Both the position numbers and the translations under genes were made by a program. A DNA stretch of 64,000 nt from Muscardinus avellanarius (Eukaryota > Chordata > Mammalia > Rodentia > Gliridae). Positions 59,560-64,000 of the stretch are shown here, piece after piece. Positions within the stretch are counted from its first letter, which is position 1. Each line of letters starts with the position of its first letter. The stretch is taken from contig OY726563.1 in the NCBI GenBank assembly GCA_963383645.1, positions 26,630,821-26,694,820 of the forward strand, read 5' to 3'. Under the pieces are notes generated by a model, which did not search any database, was not told where the DNA came from, and was given only the letters and a program-made list of their open reading frames with translations.

Positions 59560-59755
59560 GGGAATCTGGGTATTGAACTCAGGAGCATTCTATCTCCAAG
59601 CTATACCCCCATCTCTTTTTACTTTTTATTTTGAAACAAGTCTCACTAAGTTGCTGAGAGCTCCACTAAGTTGCTGAGGCTGTCCTCGAATCCGTAATCT
59701 TCCTGTATTAGACTCCCAAGTACAGGGACTATAGTTGTGCACCACCACATCTGGC
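59516..59755 (-). mobile_element. B1-dID SINE with (TG)n tail
   Basis: Antisense: (TG)n at 59516-59555, 'gggtattgaactcaggagca', 'tctccaagctataccccca', 'gctgaggctgtcctcgaatc', 'caccaccacatctggct'. Confidence 0.9.
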
Positions 59756-60074
59756 TATAAGTCAAACTTTTAATGAGCTTCATGTTCTTTATAACCAACT
59801 GTTCAATTTTGTAAAAGAGAACCTTCCAAGTAATTATATCATGAAAGCACAAGTCACTACTTTGAGAATCCTTATTCCTGAAATATCAACATATATTAAA
59901 CATAGAGAAATCTCAATACCAAAGCAGCATCATATGAGAAAATATAATCAGAAAAAAAAAATGAAACAGCTCCAAGAAAGAAAAAGGCACTGAAAAATTC
60001 AAACAAATAAAACTGAAGTCAGATTATCTTAGAAATTCTCTGCTTTGTAGAAAAGAGAGTAAAGGTTGACAGAC
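59756..60074 (-). other. DMD: Start of DMD intron 9, nothing recognised
   Basis: First about 320 bp of intron 9 after the exon 9 donor. No repeat recognised. Confidence 0.6.
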
Positions 60075-60206
60075 CTGTGAAGGAAATGGGCTCCTTGTGG
60101 AGTCAGAGGTGGTGACATAAGCAGCCTGTGTGTAGGCATAGCTCTTGAACCGAGGCTTAGGAGAGGAAGAAACTGGCTCATAGCCCTGTGCTAGACTGAC
60201 TGTGAT
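60075..60206 (-). CDS. DMD: Dystrophin exon 9 (hinge 1)
   Basis: Internal coding exon of dystrophin, starting in phase 0 directly after exon 8. On the minus strand it encodes 44 residues beginning ITVSLAQGYE and containing SPKPRFKSYAYTQAAYVTTS, ending RSPFPSQ. These correspond to human residues 278-320, the proline/serine-rich hinge 1 between the actin-binding domain and the first spectrin repeat. The acceptor is preceded by a strong pyrimidine tract (cctcccccaaacccttctctgcag). The donor is TTCACAG/gtctgt. It is 132 bp against 129 bp in human exon 9, because one extra serine codon lies in the stretch between GYE and SPKPRF, where the neighbouring residues have also changed. The length is a multiple of 3, so skipping would keep the frame. 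No disabling change is visible. Confidence 0.97.
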
Positions 60207-61300
60207 CTGCAGAGAAGGGTTTGGGGGAGGCAGGACAGAGAGGAGGAGGACATATGGTAAGTAACCCTGGAAGGACTGCTTCCAACACACTAGAAAAAAA
60301 TGGAACATTAATAAAGGAAAGGGTGAAACTAAATGTTTAATCCTATAAACACATATATGTGGTACACTTCAAAAATTATGACACAATTCTTGTGGTGGAG
60401 AGCAGATAATGTGAGAAGATAATGAGGGTGAAATTTAGCCATGAGGATGCCATAAGGACACAAGCCATGAGGATGCCATAAGGACACCTTTTATAAGGTG
60501 GGGTTTTTCAGTCTCCCAAAAACAAGCATCCAAAGGCAATTTTCTCTGAACCCAAAGTAAACAAAACCAGGATTCATCAGGTCAATACCCTGGAAAGGAC
60601 TGAAGCTTTCATAAGCTAAATATAGACTAGCTCAGTGGAGTGAGAAAATTAAGCCTAAGAACTTTCCACGCCTTCAGCAGAAATTCCGCTAAAGGCTGTT
60701 TAATCATTGTTTTTATCGAAAAAAACAACTCCCCAAATTACCCGCTGTTGAGAGCAAGAACAAACCAATTAATCGAAGATTCCCATTGCGTTCCATGCAA
60801 TTAGTCAATAGAGAATTTTATCATATATATGTATGTATTCTTCACTTAATTTGTATTAGATATTTCAAAGTGTTTCCTTTAATAATAATATTTTAAATAC
60901 AGCAATGAATTGGAAACAAAAAGTTTTAAAAATATATTATTGTCTTGGATCTTGTTCTTTTTACTATTTAGTGAGAGAAATTTAAGTTTAATATGCATAT
61001 AAATCTGTTCTTTATACTTCATTTTATATAAGGCAAATGCAGTATATTCTATACTCTAGATTCCTTTGAGACAGATGAATAGCACAATATTTTCACAATG
61101 CATTTTGAAAATATTATTGCAGTATATATCAGATGAAATTAGAAAGGTTTGTATAAGCTCTGTCTCCCTTTTAAAATTTACACACATCATAACACACACA
61201 TACACATATATATATGCATATCTATAAATATGTATATAATGTAAGACTACATATAAAATAGAAAACATCTTTGAGATTAGTTGTCATTTAAATAATTTAC
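60207..61300 (-). other. DMD: DMD intron 8 (complete)
   Basis: Complete 1,094-bp intron bounded by gt at the exon 8 end (complement of 61299-61300) and ag before exon 9 (complement of 60207-60208). Human intron 8 is also about 1.1 kb. It is free of clear SINE or L1 insertions, unlike its neighbours. It contains a 26-bp tandem duplication at 60437-60487 and a short alternating CA/TA stretch near 61190-61220. Confidence 0.9.
60437..60487 (+). repeat. 26-bp tandem duplication in intron 8
   Basis: 'agccatgaggatgccataag' + 'gacaca' at 60437-60462, repeated at 60463-60487. Confidence 0.95.
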
Positions 61301-61482
61301 CTGTTGAGAATATTGCATCTGATGATGTAACTGAAAATGTTCTTCTCTAGTCACTTTAGAAGTTCTTGGCAACATTTCCACTTCCTGGATGGCTTCAATG
61401 CTCACTTGTTGAGGCAAAACTTGGAATAGTGATGTGATGTACATTAAAATTGACTTCTTATCTGGATAAGTGGTAGCAACAT
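61301..61482 (-). CDS. DMD: Dystrophin exon 8 (end of CH2 domain, start of hinge 1)
   Basis: Internal coding exon of dystrophin, the subsarcolemmal protein that links F-actin to the dystroglycan complex in muscle. Read on the minus strand, the first two bases (AT) complete a codon split with exon 7, followed by 60 codons that include [19 protein letters not shown] and the run [18 protein letters not shown], ending HHQMQYSQQ. This matches human residues 217-277 closely (remembered human sequence), with substitutions such as D to A before TTYPD, PP to TS after MLPR, and H to Q near the end. The length of 182 bp equals human exon 8 (c.650-831). The acceptor reads gtgcttacag and the donor CAACAG/gtaaatt. 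182 is not a multiple of 3, so skipping this exon alone would shift the frame. The segment finishes the second calponin-homology domain of the actin-binding region and enters hinge 1. No stop or frameshift is seen. Confidence 0.97.
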
Positions 61483-62225
61483 CTGTAAGCACATTAACAC
61501 CACACATCAATTTTTGGTTTCTATATTTGAGACTCCGAAAGGGTAATGAACAAATCAATGTTACAGGAAGAAGACAGATTAATGAGTACTCCATTGTCCA
61601 TGAATGTCCTCTAGAGACTAATTAGAACATGATAATCAGGCTTAAAATATCCTTGCAATTTGGCAGACCAATGAGATGAGCACTGAAGTTAATTTCTTTT
61701 TCTTGTTCACATAAAAACTTCATTCCGTAATATTTTTCCTAAGTCAAATTGCCAAAAGTAGTCCATCCAAGACAGTGGCCTTCATTAGATAAGAAGGAAG
61801 AATAAAAATTACATTTTCTTTTCATGGAAATTTGCATTAGCATGTCAATTAAAATGGTGTATTTGTAATTAAACAATTACACAGAAAGGCTTAATGCTTT
61901 GGCTCCCAATAAGTAAACCTTCTACCTTCTAATTAAATTATTGCTGGTGTTAAAGTATATAATGGACTAAATGTGTTTCTGTGTTAGAATGATCTATTAA
62001 TTTCCACAAAAGAGCAATAAACACTATTGAAAATTATTCATAGCATTCCTTAAATATATTCAATGTACTTGTTAACATTGGTGAATCTGTTAAAGTAGAA
62101 TGTCAAAGTCCATCTCAGACTTAAGTGATGTATTTAAAATTCCTGCCCATAAAGTGATTCTCACTTCATGTCATTTGCCACAGTGAAGGAATGAATGAAA
62201 CCAAGAATATAAAGTCAATAATGTA

Positions 62226-62410
62226 AGCTAGGCGTGATGGTACATACCTATAATTTCAGTACTTGAGAGACAGAGGTAGGAATTTTGTAGGTTCAAGGAC
62301 AATGTGGGGTAACTTAATTAGACCGTGTTTAAAAATACACATTAAAAAGGGCTGGAGAAGAAACTCAGTGGTAAAACATCCCTAGGTTAAATCCCCAGTG
62401 ACACAAAAAA
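62226..62410 (+). mobile_element. B1-dID SINE
   Basis: Sense: 'aagctaggcgtgatggtaca', 'aatttcagtacttgagagac', 'gggctggagaagaaactcag', 'taaatccccagtgacac'. Diverged. Confidence 0.85.
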
Positions 62411-62594
62411 TGAATTATAATAGATATATAAAGTAAAAGCTCCTAAGAACGGTTGTTTTGCCTCTTGAAATTATAATTTACCCATTGTTCTCTTTCTAGG
62501 AAACTAAGATATAAAAAATGATACTTCATGTAAAGTGAATCATTAATTACAAAAGTGTTAAAATATAAATATGGAAAATGGAATACTAGATAGT

Positions 62595-63345
62595 CTTTTT
62601 TTACTTTTATTGGGACATAGAACTTATACATTACAGTGAGGTCATAAGTCATAAGTCATAAGTCATACACACAAATATATACACAGGTCCTAGTGTATAT
62701 CACTAGTGTATGCCTTTAGATCCCATTCCCACTCTACTACCCACTCCTCTCCGTACATTTTATGAGACTGGTAGTGACAGCTTCATACATGGGTATAGCA
62801 TAATTTGAACTGTTTCATTCATCAGATCTTTCTTTCTCTTCCTCAACTCCATCCTCCATATCCCTTCCACTATTCTACTCTCATTTATCTGAAGCCCATT
62901 TTGTTTCCAATTTCCTCTGTAGCTTCCACATATGACAGAAAACATATGACCCTTCACTTTCAGAGACTAACTGACCTCACTTAGCACAATATGTTTTAGT
63001 TACATTCATTTTCCTGCAAATGACATAATATTGTTCTTTCTTATAGTTGAGTCAGATTCTATTGTGTATGTATACCATATTTTCTTTATCCTTTCATCTA
63101 TTGATGGATACCTAGGTTGTTTCCATAATTTGGTTATTGTGAATTGTGCTGCTATAAACATAGATATACATGTCTCACTATTATATTCTAACTTTAATTT
63201 TTTTTGAAAGACACTGAGGAGTGGTATAGCTGAGTCATATGGTGGCTCAATTCTTAGTCTTTTACTGATCTCCATAGTGATTATACTAACATTCAGTCCT
63301 ACCAAAAGTGTACACAAGTTCCTATTGCCAGACAGGATTTTTTTG
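62595..63345 (-). mobile_element. L1 3' part (ORF2 C-terminus and 3' UTR)
   Basis: Antisense: 'cttttattgggacatagaac' (older tail type), then ORF2 C-terminal sequence. The complement of about 63210-63006 reads in part KLEYNSETCISMFIAAQFTI and RYPSIDERIKKIW. Broken by stops. A 7-bp repeat (gtcataa) occurs four times at 62641-62666. Confidence 0.85.
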
Positions 63346-63374
63346 GTAGTTTTCAAAATATATTTTAGTTGGAT

Positions 63375-63460
63375 GCCAAAATTCAGTGTGTATATGTATA
63401 TGGATTGAACCCCTGAGCACTCTACCACTATTCTCCCATCTCTTTCTAGTTTTTTTTTTC
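63375..63460 (-). mobile_element. ID-half SINE fragment
   Basis: 'tggattgaacccctgagcac' and 'tctaccactattctcccatc' are a partial antisense ID half. Confidence 0.55.
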
Positions 63461-63464
63461 TTTT

Positions 63465-63522
63465 CTTCTTTTTTATTTTGTATGGGCTTTTATTGGTGCA
63501 TTATAGTAATTGGGATACAAGA
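63465..63522 (-). mobile_element. Very short L1 3' end
   Basis: 'gcttttattggtgcattata' and 'gtaattgggatacaag' match the antisense L1 tails in the window. Confidence 0.55.
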
Positions 63523-63636
63523 AACACTCTAGATAATAAAGAAAAAACTTCAGTGGAGTCAAGGAGGAGATAGAATGGTAGGGGAGGAGGAAGTCTAAGG
63601 TTCATTTATGAAAATATTACCATAAACTACGTTTAG

Positions 63637-63875
63637 TGGCTGGGCGTGGTGGCGCACACTTGTAATCCCCGTGCTTGGGAGGTGGAGACAGGAGAATCGC
63701 GCAGGTTCAAAGCCAGCCGTGCTGGTTTAAGAGACCCTGTTTCCAAATTAAAAAAAATAAAATAAAAATAGGTCTGGGAGTGTAGCCCGGAGGTAGAAGG
63801 GTTTCCCGGAACCCTGGTACCACCAAAACATAAATAAATAAATAAATAAACAAACAAACAAACAAACAAACAAAC
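63637..63875 (+). mobile_element. Young-type B1-dID SINE with (AAAT)n(AAAC)n tail
   Basis: Sense: 'ggctgggcgtggtggcgcac', 'ccgtgcttgggaggtggaga', 'gtgctggtttaagagaccct', 'ggtctgggagtgtagcccgg', 'tggtaccaccaaaacataaa', then AAAT and AAAC units at 63832-63875. Confidence 0.93.
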
Positions 63876-63894
63876 TATATGTATACATGTGAAT

Positions 63895-64000
63895 ATATAC
63901 CAACATCAATCTGGGTACTCTGTATTGGGAGGGAAGGAAATGGGGAGGCAGGTGGGCACCAAGAGCATGTGCATATATGTTATTGTCAACATCATGTTGT
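63895..64000 (+). mobile_element. Possible sense L1 3' UTR at window edge
   Basis: 'attgggagggaaggaaatgg' (G-rich) and 'tattgtcaacatcatgttgt' look like an L1 3' UTR continuing past the right edge. Confidence 0.4.

Larger units (their letters stand above)
1..60074 (-). other. DMD: DMD intron 9 (partial, at least 60 kb)
   Basis: Everything left of exon 9 is downstream intron in transcription sense, starting at the donor gtctgtcaacc (complement of 60074 leftwards). I looked for sequence that would code for exon 10 (human residues 321-383, start of the first spectrin repeat) and saw none, so the intron appears to run off the window. Its content is described in the repeat entries. Confidence 0.75.
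61483..64000 (-). other. DMD: DMD intron 7, 3' end (partial)
   Basis: Sequence upstream of exon 8 in transcription sense. It ends in the conserved-looking acceptor gtgttaatgtgcttacag. From 61483 to about 62225 no repeat or other feature is recognised. From 62226 on it is filled with SINE and L1 sequence. Exon 7 is not in the window, as expected from the very large human intron 7. Confidence 0.85.

Noticed and set aside
63006..63428. 140-residue minus-strand frame as a gene
   Set aside because: It is the decayed C-terminal part of L1 ORF2 joined to a SINE fragment.

Overview
The window is mammalian nuclear DNA. It is AT-rich, intron-dominated and packed with retrotransposons, and it lies inside the dystrophin gene (DMD, normally X-linked), which is transcribed from the minus strand. 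Two coding exons are recognisable. Exon 8 is at 61301-61482 (182 bp, the size known for human exon 8) and exon 9 is at 60075-60206 (132 bp, one codon longer than the human exon). Both have AG/GT splice borders and continuous dystrophin reading frames, and the intron between them is 1,094 bp. Everything right of 61482 is the 3' end of intron 7. Everything left of 60075 (at least 60 kb) is intron 9, because I found no exon 10. Together the two exons encode the end of the second calponin-homology domain of the actin-binding region and most of hinge 1.

The repeats point to a rodent. There are about thirty dimeric SINEs with a 7SL/B1-like left half and an ID/tRNA-like right half (the B1-dID type known from the squirrel/dormouse side of the rodents), plus a clean ID element at 55970-56050. 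One SINE subfamily looks young. Its right half begins 'ggtctgggagtgtagccc', and one copy at 35531-35740 has a perfect 17-bp target-site duplication. I cannot name the species from sequence alone.

Layout from left to right: 1-1290 is an L1 with a 5' inversion. 1578-7600 holds an unnamed dispersed repeat, MIR, MaLR and SINE copies and a 1.4-kb antisense L1. 7600-13100 has SINEs, old MIR-like pieces and an ancient dispersed repeat. 13108-14800 is a nested pair of LTRs. 15060-25395 is SINEs, MIRs, microsatellites and plain intron. 25411-27543 is a GC-rich 100-bp tandem array joined to an L1-like 3' end and bounded by perfect 15-bp target-site duplications. 28185-33220 has two related LTRs and L1 tails. 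33880-38030 is an old L1 that keeps its 5' part but lacks its 3' part. 39150-42745 has MaLR LTRs and an ERV env/LTR remnant. 43040-49000 is L1 debris, including a 2.7-kb ancient L1. 49690-59760 has SINEs, microsatellites, a 202-bp pure polypurine run, an L2 fragment and an ID element. 60075-61482 carries the DMD exons. 62226-64000 is SINE and L1 sequence in intron 7.

The most unusual object is the composite element at 25411-27543. It combines a GC-rich VNTR, a short unique segment, an L1-type G-rich 3' end and an A-rich tail between target-site duplications. It resembles primate SVA elements in architecture, or a shortened L1 that kept its 5' promoter monomers. The only protein-coding function I can support in the window is dystrophin. 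All other open frames are remnants or low-complexity artefacts.
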